A stretch of DNA of 64,000 bases from Capnocytophaga haemolytica (GTDB taxonomy: Bacteria; Bacteroidota; Bacteroidia; Flavobacteriales; Flavobacteriaceae). Below, piece after piece: positions 1 through 7,717 of the stretch. Each line of letters begins with the position of its first letter. Position 1 is the first letter of the stretch. The position numbers and the translations under genes are program-made. The notes under the pieces are model-generated. The model saw only the letters and a program-made list of their open reading frames with translations. It ran no database searches and had not been told where the DNA came from. The stretch is from NCBI RefSeq assembly GCF_001553545.1, contig NZ_CP014227.1, positions 310,001 to 374,000 on the forward strand, read 5' to 3'.

Positions 1-352
1 GACTCTGTATAGTATATCTCACCTTTTTCATTAAGTTTTATAATGAAATGAGCCTTTTCATCCTTCACTAATTTCAATAATTGCTCAGCCTGAGTATTTG
101 CAGGCGATAATTTATAGGTATTAGATGCTACTTTCTCTACTGTAAAATACTCTAAGTGCTCTGCTTTGTTCAAAAATTTACAGATAAAGACTGCTTTTAG
201 GGTTAACGCACTTAAAGAGGATTTTCTCTGTTCTTCTTTTCGAGGGTCTGAAGGAGTGAAAACACACTCTTTAGCTTTATAAAGGTTTGATGAGATGAGA
301 AAGTGCCCTGTGAGATGTTGCACCTTACCCTCTTGCTGGTTATCAATGAAGC
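1..352 (-). CDS. Uncharacterised gene, 3' part only, cut by IS
   Basis: The minus strand has one open frame of about 117 codons from the terminal repeat of the degenerate IS at 352 to the window edge. It has no start codon inside and no stop before base 1, so both ends are missing here. The peptide is mixed and soluble-looking, with a Lys/Glu-rich stretch after a PSDPRKEEQRK segment and no membrane span. I do not recognise the family. The IS appears to have removed or replaced the 5' end. It could also be a chance open frame. Confidence 0.35.
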
Positions 353-885
353 TGTTTAAACTTTTTCTTATAATAAAATAAAAGTTCCCGAAAATTAGTA
401 ATTTTGTGTTTGCAAAAAAAAGAACACCAAAATTCAGGAATTTTGGGCAAAGATACAATAAATAATTGGATTATTCCCTTTTTAAGTGTAGGAAAAAGAG
501 GATTTAAAAGTAATTTTGATTTGGCTTCAATATTTTTATTGATTCTCAAGAGGTTAAAAACAGAGGTACAATGGAGAGAACTTCCAATTGAAAGCTATTT
601 TGAAAAAGGAGAAATCTCTTGGCAAAATGTCTATTACTACTTCAATAAATGGAGTAAAGACGGTAGTTTTTAGCGAGTATGGTTAAATCTATTAAGTAAG
701 AAGAAAATAAAGTTAGATATGTCTTGCGTTCAATTGGATGGTAGTCATACACGTTGTCGGCAAAAAGGAGGTTGGCTTGACGGATATAAAGGTTTGATAA
801 TGAGATACGAGTATCTTGATGTAACTTGGATTGGAGTGCTCCTATTAGGGTCTATCTCCAAGTTCCTCAAAAAAGTTTAAACACG
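352..885 (+). mobile_element. Degenerate, internally deleted IS5-type element
   Basis: Ends are CTGTTTAAACTTTT (352-365) and its inverse AAAAGTTTAAACACG (871-885), matching the terminal repeats of the intact element at 41502-42396 with one mismatch near the right tip. At about 534 bp it is some 360 bp shorter than the intact copy. The missing part is the middle of the transposase, including the catalytic core. No clear target duplication is visible. It could still be moved in trans by the intact copy. Confidence 0.8.
404..880 (+). pseudogene. IS5-type transposase pseudogene
   Basis: The first 89 residues match the N-terminus of the intact transposase at 41509-42345 (shared DTINNWIIPFLSVGKRGF and KDGSF segments). 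An amber codon at 671-673 then replaces a Gln. The frame continues with RVWLNLL, SCVQLDGSH and QKGGWLDG, then jumps straight to the C-terminal part (LIMRYEYLDVTW...) and ends at TAA 878-880. About 120 codons between the first catalytic Asp region and the C-terminus are gone, so the protein cannot be active. Confidence 0.85.
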
Positions 886-1077
886 TTTTTATTCAAAATT
901 AGTTGGTTTTCTTTAATTTAACTTCTTTTGTCTTGATACAAAAATCAAGGCTGTGGAGGTGTGGCTGTTGTAGGCAGGGGAGAGTAGAAAGGGAGGGTGT
1001 GAAAGACATACAGTACAAGGATTTAAGCAAAATTCTAATTAATTTTGGATTTGTTTGGTAGTTTGGCAAGAATATTG

Positions 1078-1085
1078 TACTTTTG
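1078..1085 (+). promoter_or_regulatory. -7 element of Bacteroidetes promoter
   Basis: TACTTTTG matches the TAnnTTTG -7 consensus and lies 27 bp before the start codon of the lipoprotein gene at 1112. A TTTGG about 16 bp upstream may be the -33 element. Confidence 0.6.
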
Positions 1086-1111
1086 CCGAGTAATTAAAAA
1101 GATTTTGTACA

Positions 1112-2089
1112 ATGAAAAGAAAATTATGTTTAGTGTGTATGGCAATCATTTTTATAGCTTGCCATAAAAACAATGACGAAGTTCCCCAACCAGACCCTAA
1201 TAAACCTACCCCTGATAAGCCAATTCCAGACAATCCTAAGCCTGATAAACCTACACCAAACAATCCTACAAATGCCTATTTATATGGCATTACTATAGAC
1301 GACAGTTGGGAGGAAACTGGGGTTACTGTTCAGCAGATTGTAAGTGCTATCAAGGCAATGCCTGTAAAGCCTACGGTGCGCATTGTGATGTCCAAGGGTA
1401 CAGCGATAGCTAATTACAAACCACTTTTTTCGGCTGTTCATCAAGTAGCTTATGTGATGGCAACACCTGCCGATTCCGAAGATATGAAAAAATACACTAA
1501 CGTAGATAGTTATGTAAAGAGATTTCAGGATTCGTATAAAGAACTATCGGCATATACGGATTTTTGGGAAGTGGGCAATGAAATTAACGGAGAAGGTTGG
1601 ATGGGTGACAACCCTCAGTTTATTGCCGATAAAGCCTATGGTGCTTATAAGTTTATCCGTAGTAAAAATGCGAAAACAGTACTTGTGAGCTACTATTTTA
1701 AACCAGGTGACCAAAAGGTGACGATGGAGGATTGGCTAAAAAGATATATTCCCGAAGATATGAAAAAGCAGTTGGATTACGTGTTAGTAAGCTATTACGA
1801 AGATGATAACGGCAATTATCAGCCTAATTGGCAAGAGGTATTTAACAATTTAGAGTCTATTTTTCCGAAGGTTAAATTAGGCATAGGGGAGTGTGGCAAT
1901 AACGATTATAAGAAGTACTCTGTACAGAGTAAAGTGGAAAGAGCTAAGCACTATTATGCGATGCCTAAATATGTAAAGAACTACGTGGGCGGTTATTTTT
2001 GGTGGTATTGGGTGCAGGACTGTGTGCCTCATCAAAACAGTGAAGTTTTTAAGGCTATCAACAGCAGTATTAAGCAAACGCTTAAATAA
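1112..2089 (+). CDS. Surface lipoprotein with glycoside-hydrolase-like barrel
   Basis: A 325-residue lipoprotein. The signal peptide ends in a lipobox with Cys17, followed by HKNNDE, which resembles the Bacteroidetes surface-export signal. Residues 26-52 are a Pro/Asp/Lys repeat linker. The rest looks like a clan-A TIM-barrel hydrolase: FWEVGNEIN (Glu157) has the form of the acid/base motif after strand 4, and LGIGECGN (Glu260) that of the nucleophile after strand 7. Aromatic-rich GGYFWWYWVQD near the C-terminus fits a sugar site. Substrate and exact GH family are not clear. Its own promoter and flanking repeats suggest a single-gene unit. Confidence 0.7.
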   Translation: MKRKLCLVCMAIIFIACHKNNDEVPQPDPNKPTPDKPIPDNPKPDKPTPNNPTNAYLYGITIDDSWEETGVTVQQIVSAIKAMPVKPTVRIVMSKGTAIANYKPLFSAVHQVAYVMATPADSEDMKKYTNVDSYVKRFQDSYKELSAYTDFWEVGNEINGEGWMGDNPQFIADKAYGAYKFIRSKNAKTVLVSYYFKPGDQKVTMEDWLKRYIPEDMKKQLDYVLVSYYEDDNGNYQPNWQEVFNNLESIFPKVKLGIGECGNNDYKKYSVQSKVERAKHYYAMPKYVKNYVGGYFWWYWVQDCVPHQNSEVFKAINSSIKQTLK

Positions 2090-2113
2090 TATTGCTTTTT
2101 GTGAAGATTTGCG

Positions 2114-2121
2114 TACCTTTG
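2114..2121 (+). promoter_or_regulatory. -7 element before murG fragment
   Basis: TACCTTTG matches TAnnTTTG and lies 20 bp upstream of the murG start at 2141. Confidence 0.55.
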
Positions 2122-2140
2122 CACCAAATTAGAACGAGAA

Positions 2141-2458
2141 ATGAAAAAGTTTATCATATCAGGAGGAGGTACAGGCGGGCATATTTTTCCTGCTATCGCT
2201 ATTGCCGATGAATTGAAAAGACGTATTCCAGATGCCGACATTCTGTTTGTGGGCGCCAAAGACCGTATGGAGATGCAAAAGGTACCACAGGCGGGTTATC
2301 CTATTGAAGGGCTTTGGATTTCGGGCATTCAGCGTAAAATTACCTTGCAGAACTTGCTATTTCCCTTGAAATTCATCAGTAGCTTGCTGAAATCTCGGAG
2401 CATTATCAAGCGTTTTAAACCCGATGCCGTAATAGGTAAAGCTGTGCTGCGACCATAG
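2141..2458 (+). pseudogene. murG: murG 5' fragment (truncated)
   Basis: The first ~98 residues are the N-terminal Rossmann half of MurG, the UDP-GlcNAc transferase that makes lipid II. It has the GGGTGGH loop (residues 8-14), the family's AGYP and LWISGIQR segments, and ends in KPDAVIG. MurG is normally about 360 residues. Here the frame leaves the family right after VIG and stops at 2456-2458, because the DNA from about 2437 on belongs to another gene in the opposite direction. This copy cannot make active enzyme, and since murG is essential a full copy must exist elsewhere. Confidence 0.85.
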
Positions 2459-2587
2459 GTTAGCATAGCCCGAAGTATCGCCTTTGAACCACTTGTCAAG
2501 GGCGGAGCGTTCTAAGCCGATGAGGTGATCGGCTAACTGTCTCTGCTCAGGCGTATAAGCCTTTTCATAATTTGCAATTGCTGCCAT
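2437..2587 (-). pseudogene. 5' fragment of a SnoaL/DUF4440-like gene
   Basis: Read leftwards from ATG 2585-2587, about 50 residues (MAAIANYEKAYTPEQRQLAD..., ending WSQHSFTY) look like the first helices of a SnoaL/NTF2-like (DUF4440) protein. The frame then runs antisense into the murG fragment and ends near 2357 with unrelated residues. A promoter-like TATCTTTG on the minus strand (2619-2626) lies 31 bp upstream. Family assignment rests on general pattern only. The junction with murG falls at a shared ATAGGTAAA. Confidence 0.5.
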
Positions 2588-2618
2588 TTTAAAATTCTTT
2601 TTTAAGATTATTAGACCG

Positions 2619-2626
2619 CAAAGATA
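2619..2626 (-). promoter_or_regulatory. -7 element, minus strand
   Basis: CAAAGATA on the top strand reads TATCTTTG leftwards, upstream of the SnoaL-like fragment. Confidence 0.5.
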
Positions 2627-2639
2627 CGAATTATTTTAG

Positions 2640-3066
2640 AAATGAGCAATTTTTTTTGGAGAAATTAGTGGCAGGGTAGGTTCAACTATCAAGTGCAGAG
2701 GTGCATTTCTGCCGTATGGCAGTTTTCAGTCTCTCAAAATACAACGTATGTTTATCAAAAACCCAAGATACTCTATATCTTATATATCAATCGTGCGGGC
2801 AAAATCATTGGGCGAGAGCGAAAACCTTACTTTATATCAACCAATGACGTAATAGGAGAGTGAAAAATAGTAGAATTATGGATTATAACAACACAAAAGA
2901 ATACACCCGCAAATGGAAATGGGAAGGAATATAAGAAACCCACATACGCCATTCACAATTAAGAGAAATCAGAAGTTAGTAGCCAGAAATTAGAAGCCAG
3001 CCCTTGCAGTACTACCCGCAACGGCTGACTTCGCTTTTCTAATTTCTACTTTCTAATTCCTAACGC
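2640..3066. other. Non-coding or decayed stretch
   Basis: No convincing gene. Short open pieces (for example MDYNNTKEYTRKWKWEG from 2878) look like remnants of an unrecognised gene. 2965-3060 carries the local intergenic words AGAAATTAGAAGCCAGC and TCTAATTTCTA and a weak GCCAGCC...GGCTGAC hairpin that may end the gene to its right. Confidence 0.4.
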
Positions 3067-3826
3067 CTATTTGCTGAGTGCCTCTTTAATAGCTTCCTCC
3101 ACTACCGTTGCCGATTGGGGGTTCTGCCCTGTGATAACACGCTGGTCGCTTACTACGTGCGTTTGCCACAACGGCGATGACTCATAAAGTGCCCCGCGCT
3201 CCTTTAGCGTGTTCTCAAGTGAGAAAGGCACCACCTTAGTCAGCTGTATGGCTTCTTCTTCAGCATTGCTAAAACCATTGACCCGCTTTCCTTTGATGAG
3301 GTAACTACCGTTTTTAAGTTTGATATTCACCAAACCCGCAGGACCGTGGCATACAGCGGCTACCACACCCCCGCGCTCATAAATGCTGGCAGCTATCTTC
3401 GCAAGGGCTTTGTCATTAGGGAAGTCCCACATTGCGCCGTGTCCGCCTGCATAGTAGATAGCCTTATAATCAGCTGCTTTCACTTACGAAGGTTTAAGTG
3501 AGCGGTTGAGCTTTGCCTTACCCTCAGGGCTATCCCAAAACTGCTTATTTGTAGGATCATCGAGCTTTACCCCATCAACAGGTGGCGTACCGCCCTTAGG
3601 ACTTACAAAGTCTACCGTATAACCCTCCTCGGTGAGCACCGCCCACGGATGCGCCACCTCGCTGAGGTAAACCTGTGGACTTCCCCGTATTGCCCAACTT
3701 GCTGTGGCTTGTTACTACAAATAGCACTTTTTTAGTGAGATGGTTTCTCTGTTGTGCTGAAGCATTTACACCTACCATAAGGCTGAAAATAAGCGGTACG
3801 ACCGCAGCGAATACATTTCTTTTCAT
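3067..3826 (-). pseudogene. Secreted DJ-1/PfpI (Hsp31-like) protein, broken
   Basis: Reading leftwards from 3826, a signal peptide (MKRNVFAAVVPLIFSLMVGVNASAQ) leads into KVLFVVTSHSKLGNTGKSTG. A frameshift near 3675 follows. The shifted frame continues YLSEVAHPWAVLTEEGYTVDFVSPKGG and on to the core, but an ochre codon at 3484-3486 separates it from VKAADYKAIYYAGGHG. The 3' part retains the nucleophile elbow AVCHGPAG with Cys. The whole is a class-I glutamine-amidotransferase-like, Hsp31-type protein with two disabling lesions, so it is a pseudogene. Confidence 0.85.
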
Positions 3827-3852
3827 ACGTGATTATTTATTAAGTTCGTTCG

Positions 3853-3860
3853 CAAAGATA
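3853..3860 (-). promoter_or_regulatory. -7 element, minus strand
   Basis: CAAAGATA (TATCTTTG leftwards), 27 bp upstream of the DJ-1-like pseudogene start. Confidence 0.55.
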
Positions 3861-3904
3861 CAGCTTTTTTAGAAATGAGAAATGGAGAAGTTAGAAAAGA
3901 AAAG

Positions 3905-3975
3905 ACAGCTCCTTGCAGGATATACCTACAAAAGGCTGGCTTTTAAACTCGGTGTGCACGTTGCACTCGTCCTAC
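3905..3975 (+). repeat. GCCAGCC hairpin/tail repeat, degenerate copy
   Basis: A weak hairpin half (AAAAGGCTGGCTTTT) is followed by the tail CGGTGTGCACGTTGCACTCG and TCCTAC (3950-3975), as in the copies at 6291, 11543 and 16624. It lies at the 3' end of the DUF6268 gene. Confidence 0.7.
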
Positions 3976-3980
3976 CCCCC

Positions 3981-4883
3981 CTACATTCCATAGCGAAACC
4001 CTATAGCAAAGTGCATAGCAGCATTAAAACGGTATTCATTATCACCACCGAACATATTCTTCAAAGAGAGCTTGCGGTCAGTGGTTTTAGGCGAACGCAC
4101 GCTGGTAAGCCCTACACTGCCAAAAACAGACGCATTCTTACTCAGGTAATACACAGGCGAAAGACTGTGGTTCATCTCCATCATACCGAAGAGTTTCCAA
4201 TCATCATTGTGCTTGATGATAGCCGTAGAGCCGTCCATCTCAAGGGCGTTTAGTTCAAGTTTAAAGTGCTCACCAAAGCGGCGTGCAGCCGTAATCTTAG
4301 CCGTGTTGGTAAGCTCCGTAGTGAGTTCATACTTCCCCTCAAGGCTGTATTTTAGGTAGAACATCGGCATAAGCATCGGCAGACCAAAAGCATTGCTCAC
4401 ACCGCCCCCTGCCCCTATAAGCAGATTAGGTTTCCATTGGTAAGCAAAGATAGCACCCCCATTGCCCAATACCTGTTGCCAAGTAGTATGTTGCGTATCA
4501 GAGTAGAACCCCGCACCAAGAGAGCACATCAGTAACCACCGATCTGAGATAGGGCGCAAGTGCATCACATTCAGTCCTGCCCCAAAGAGCTTTGAAGGCA
4601 TAAGTTTTACCGCCTCGCCCTTGTTGCTCAGCGTAGCATAAGACGCCGAAAAGCCCACCATCCAAGCAGTAGGCTGCCCCGCCTCATTTTGCTCAAAGGA
4701 AATTGGCAACATCCCCTGCACTGAGTATTTGAGCATATCACCCGACCCCAATTCTATAGGTTTTTGATCATCAGGCACTTTGTGGTCTTTAAGTTTGGTG
4801 TTAGTAGTAAGGTCTGTCCTCACGATGATTTGCGCTGCGGCAAACAAAGGCATAAAAGCCATTAACAAAAGTATCTTTTTCAT
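3981..4883 (-). CDS. DUF6268 outer-membrane beta-barrel protein
   Basis: A 300-residue protein with an N-terminal signal peptide (MKKILLLMAFMPLFAAAQ) and alternating hydrophobic/polar strands throughout (GFSASYATL, SLGAGFYSD, FGSVGLTSV), ending in FAIGFRYGM, where a terminal aromatic is typical of outer-membrane barrels. The pattern fits the uncharacterised DUF6268 family of Bacteroidetes. It is followed directly by an inverted-repeat family element. No partner gene points to a function. The acyltransferase upstream is on the same strand but has its own promoter. Confidence 0.7.
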   Translation of the reverse strand: MKKILLLMAFMPLFAAAQIIVRTDLTTNTKLKDHKVPDDQKPIELGSGDMLKYSVQGMLPISFEQNEAGQPTAWMVGFSASYATLSNKGEAVKLMPSKLFGAGLNVMHLRPISDRWLLMCSLGAGFYSDTQHTTWQQVLGNGGAIFAYQWKPNLLIGAGGGVSNAFGLPMLMPMFYLKYSLEGKYELTTELTNTAKITAARRFGEHFKLELNALEMDGSTAIIKHNDDWKLFGMMEMNHSLSPVYYLSKNASVFGSVGLTSVRSPKTTDRKLSLKNMFGGDNEYRFNAAMHFAIGFRYGM

Positions 4884-4903
4884 TGCTTAAATGGTTAAAA
4901 TTA

Positions 4904-5992
4904 TTATATCCTCAGCCAACTCGTTTTCCTTGCAATAAGCACACAAATAAACAGCACTAACGCCGTTTCCACGAGCAACAGCAGAGGCGTATCCACAGGG
5001 AGGTATACAGCCGTGAGCAGTGCCAGCGGAGTGATGAGCACCCACTGCCAGAGGTATATCTGGTTGATGTTCTTGCTGCAAAAAGTCGCTGTTTCGGTGA
5101 GGGCATTGTCGCGCATCGTGCCCACTGCAAAGTAGTACAGCGCGAGCAACAAGAGGATAACCCCCAAGCTCCAAAGCACCTACAAGAGGTTCATATTGTA
5201 GTAATTCTCATCAAAGAAGTCCTGTACGGAGCGGTCAGTATAGAGGGCTATTGCTGTGCTGAGGGCAAAGAGCACAGCTCCCACTGCTGCGGTATAGCCA
5301 TAAAACCGCTGCTTATCAGTTGCCTCCTTCAAGTATTTGCCAAAGTATATCCCCGCCATTGGGAAGGGCAGCCACTGAAAGAGCGGAAAGGCAGTCTCCT
5401 CATTCTGATACCAAAAGTCGCCAATGAGATAGCTGTACCACCCCTCGCCAAAGCGCGACAAGTAAGGAGCCAATACCAGCAAGCCCAGCACCACAACGCC
5501 AGTCGCCTTATCCGACAAGCCTAATCGCTTCATCAGCGCAAAGAAGAGAAACGCCAAACCCGCAAACTGCAAGATGTCCACGATGAGCAGCGAGGTGATA
5601 AAGTCGCCAAGGAGCTCCCCCGCATCGCTTGTGCCGATAAAATACCCCAACACCTCGACTATAGCACGATAGAGATTCAGCCCATAGCCGATGATGAGCA
5701 GCTTCACCCCGCGCCGTGCCAACAGCGCAGGGGCACTGTGCCGCGTATAGACCATACCGACCCCCATACAAAACATAAAGACCGCCGCCGCTGGTTGCGA
5801 CCCCAAGAACTCCACCACCGTCCCAAAGATGGGGTACGCCTCACTATGCCCAATAGGCGAGGTCTCAAAGCAGTGCACCAGCACCATAAAAACGATAGCC
5901 AATGCCTTGGCAAAATCCAATTCAAAAGCACGTCCCGAGGCGTTTACTGTTGTTGCATTCATACGATTATTATTTAAGTTTTCAGGGGGCAA
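4904..5992 (-). pseudogene. Multi-pass acyltransferase-like membrane protein with amber codon
   Basis: Starts near 5992 (MPPENLNNNRMNATT; the second Met, 5962, is equally possible). The first 270 codons give about seven membrane spans beginning ELDFAKALAIVFMVLVHCFE, the helix-1 pattern (DxxKAxAIxxMVxxH) of heparan-alpha-glucosaminide N-acetyltransferase/DUF1624-type membrane acyltransferases. A TAG at 5180-5182 interrupts the frame after NMNLL. It resumes without shift (VLWSLGVILLLLALYYF...) for 91 codons with three more spans, to a stop at 4904. One amber is the only lesion seen, so decay is recent or it is a sequencing error. Confidence 0.7.
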
Positions 5993-5997
5993 AAATA
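5990..5997 (-). promoter_or_regulatory. -7 element, minus strand
   Basis: CAAAAATA reads TATTTTTG leftwards. It overlaps the first-Met start and so favours the downstream Met at 5962 for the acyltransferase-like gene. Confidence 0.45.
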
Positions 5998-6060
5998 CAG
6001 CTTTTTAAGAAATGAGAAAGGGAGAAATTAGAATTGCATAACTCTCCCCCGCCTCCTAAC

Positions 6061-6240
6061 TGCCGTTCAGTACGGACACATCTCGAACCCTTCTCGAACA
6101 CATCCCGAACACACAACATAGTTCAGTATTACCACAGTATTACGATAGTATTAGGTTAGTATTAGGTTTAGCGAATAACCACCGAACAATCAACGGATTA
6201 CAAAGCCACCCAAAAACCACCATTTTACACACTTTTTTAG
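6061..6240 (+). repeat. Dispersed repeat with TATTAGGTTAG units
   Basis: Holds CGAACACATC-type units followed by TTAGTATTAGGTTTAGCGAATAA. The same order recurs at 60841-60990. It fills most of the gap between the acyltransferase and the AraC gene. No reading frame. Confidence 0.65.
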
Positions 6241-6290
6241 GAATTAGAAGAGAGAAATTAGAAAATTAGAAGTCAATAACCAGAAACAAG

Positions 6291-6383
6291 AAGCCAGCCG
6301 TCAGTAGGGGTATGCCTTACTGACGGCTGGCTTTATTCGGTGTGCACGTTGCACTCGTCCTACAACCGGTGTGCACGTTGCAC
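6291..6383 (+). repeat. GCCAGCCG hairpin with tandem tail (terminator-like)
   Basis: A stem AAGCCAGCCGTCAGTA / TACTGACGGCTGGCTTT (6291-6333) with T tract can end transcription in either direction. Behind it the tail CGGTGTGCACGTTGCAC occurs twice in tandem (6338-6354 and 6367-6383). The second copy codes for the last residues (VQRAHRL) of the AraC gene read from the other strand. Confidence 0.75.
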
Positions 6384-7364
6384 CTCTTTACTCATTAAAG
6401 AAGGCACCTCCCCCCAGCGTCTCTTAAATGCCTTTGAGAAGTGCGACACATACGTATACCCACACTGCCACGCCACTTCGCTCACGTTCATATCCGCCTC
6501 TGCGAGCAAGCGGCGTGCCAGCTGCATCTTGTGCTCAAAGAGATAGCCGTAGACCGTAGTGCCATACGCCTCCTTAAAACTGTAACACAGCTTCTTCTCA
6601 TTCGTGCCCACCGCACGTGCTAGCTCCGCGATAGAAGGCGTATGCAACAAATCCTCAGTAATAAGCCTACACACCTCTTCTAAACGCTCACGCTCCGCCG
6701 CCGACTTAAAGTGCTGAGGAGCGGCACACTCCACATCGCCAAAGAGCAGCAACAGCAACTCCGTCAGTTTCACCTCCGCATACACCTGCCCAGCAGCCCC
6801 CATCAGCGGCGACTGCTCCATCTGGTGCATCAGTTGCTGTATCGCAGCTCCCTTATGCTGATACGCAGCCGCATTGTGCGCAAAAGGCTCGCCGCGCTCA
6901 TAGCGCAAAAAGTGCGACATAAACACTTGCGGGTATCGCTCGGCAATACGCCTAAAACCCTCCTCAGAGAGTGCCACTGTCTCAATCTGCGTAGGCGCAC
7001 CTCCAGCAAAGGCGAGACGCCCGCCATAGCCCTCCTTGCAGAACGCCACATTGCAAGTCCCCTCACTGATATGTCCTTCATTACCCTGACTATCCCGCGC
7101 CATAAAACCCTTAGGGCAGTGGCTTGCTAAGTAGATACGCAGCGAAGACACGTCCATATGCGAAGTAATGGCGGTGTCCTCAGTAAAGCACGTCTGCCAT
7201 TTGTAGAGGTAATAAGCCCCCGTAGGCACCACCTCGAAACGCATCGCCTGCGTACGAGCCTCCAGCTCCTTAAGTAGACCCTGCATCTGCTCCTCACTAC
7301 TGACCCGCTGCTGCATACCCTCAATCAGCAACTCCTGTATATCTTCATCGTTGATATTTCGCAT
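6360..7364 (-). CDS. AraC-family transcription regulator
   Basis: A 334-residue regulator. Residues ~235-330 form the two helix-turn-helix units: HTPSIAELARAVGTNEKKLCYSFKEAYGTTVYGYLFEHKM, then MNVSEVAWQCGYTYVSHFSKAFKRRWG. The N-terminal 200 residues are a poorly conserved sensing domain, as in PchR-like regulators of siderophore receptors. It is divergent from a TonB-dependent receptor across 350 bp, the usual arrangement for ligand-responsive control of the uptake genes. A decayed paralogue sits at 11613-12593 in the same relation to a second receptor. The ligand is unknown. Confidence 0.85.
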   Translation of the reverse strand: MRNINDEDIQELLIEGMQQRVSSEEQMQGLLKELEARTQAMRFEVVPTGAYYLYKWQTCFTEDTAITSHMDVSSLRIYLASHCPKGFMARDSQGNEGHISEGTCNVAFCKEGYGGRLAFAGGAPTQIETVALSEEGFRRIAERYPQVFMSHFLRYERGEPFAHNAAAYQHKGAAIQQLMHQMEQSPLMGAAGQVYAEVKLTELLLLLFGDVECAAPQHFKSAAERERLEEVCRLITEDLLHTPSIAELARAVGTNEKKLCYSFKEAYGTTVYGYLFEHKMQLARRLLAEADMNVSEVAWQCGYTYVSHFSKAFKRRWGEVPSLMSKEVQRAHRL

Positions 7365-7717
7365 ACATTTTCTATTTTAATAGGTTTGAGCTCTGGGCTC
7401 TGGGGTATGAGGGAGGCTCACACCTTACACCCCACACCCCACACCTCAAATCTAATCAGGTATAAAAATAAGCCAATGAGGTATAACACATACTTCATTA
7501 ATCGCCCTACTTTTGCACTCTGATAGCATAATTTAGAACAAAAGTAAATAAACCATCTGAACTGACAAAATATTTTCACAAGATTATGAGAATAGCATTC
7601 CACAATATAAAGAAAATCAGGAAAATAGAAAATGAGAAAAGTAATGCGGTATGCACTTCCCCCCTTGAGGGGGGGCAGGGGGTGTTTATATGTGTAGACA
7701 ACCATTATAACACCCAA
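7365..7717. promoter_or_regulatory. Control region between AraC gene and TonB receptor
   Basis: Divergent intergenic region. It holds a -7 element TACTTTTG (7508-7515, plus strand), then a leader word AATTTAGAACAAAAGTAAAT (7530-7549) and ACTGACAAAATA (7561-7572) that recur at the same place before the second receptor (12681-12740), and a C6/G7 palindrome at 7659-7675. The conserved leader is a candidate regulator or RNA element. Confidence 0.55.

Noticed and set aside
3882..4253. 123-codon open frame on the plus strand
   Set aside because: Antisense to the DUF6268 gene and starting in a repeat; no family resemblance.
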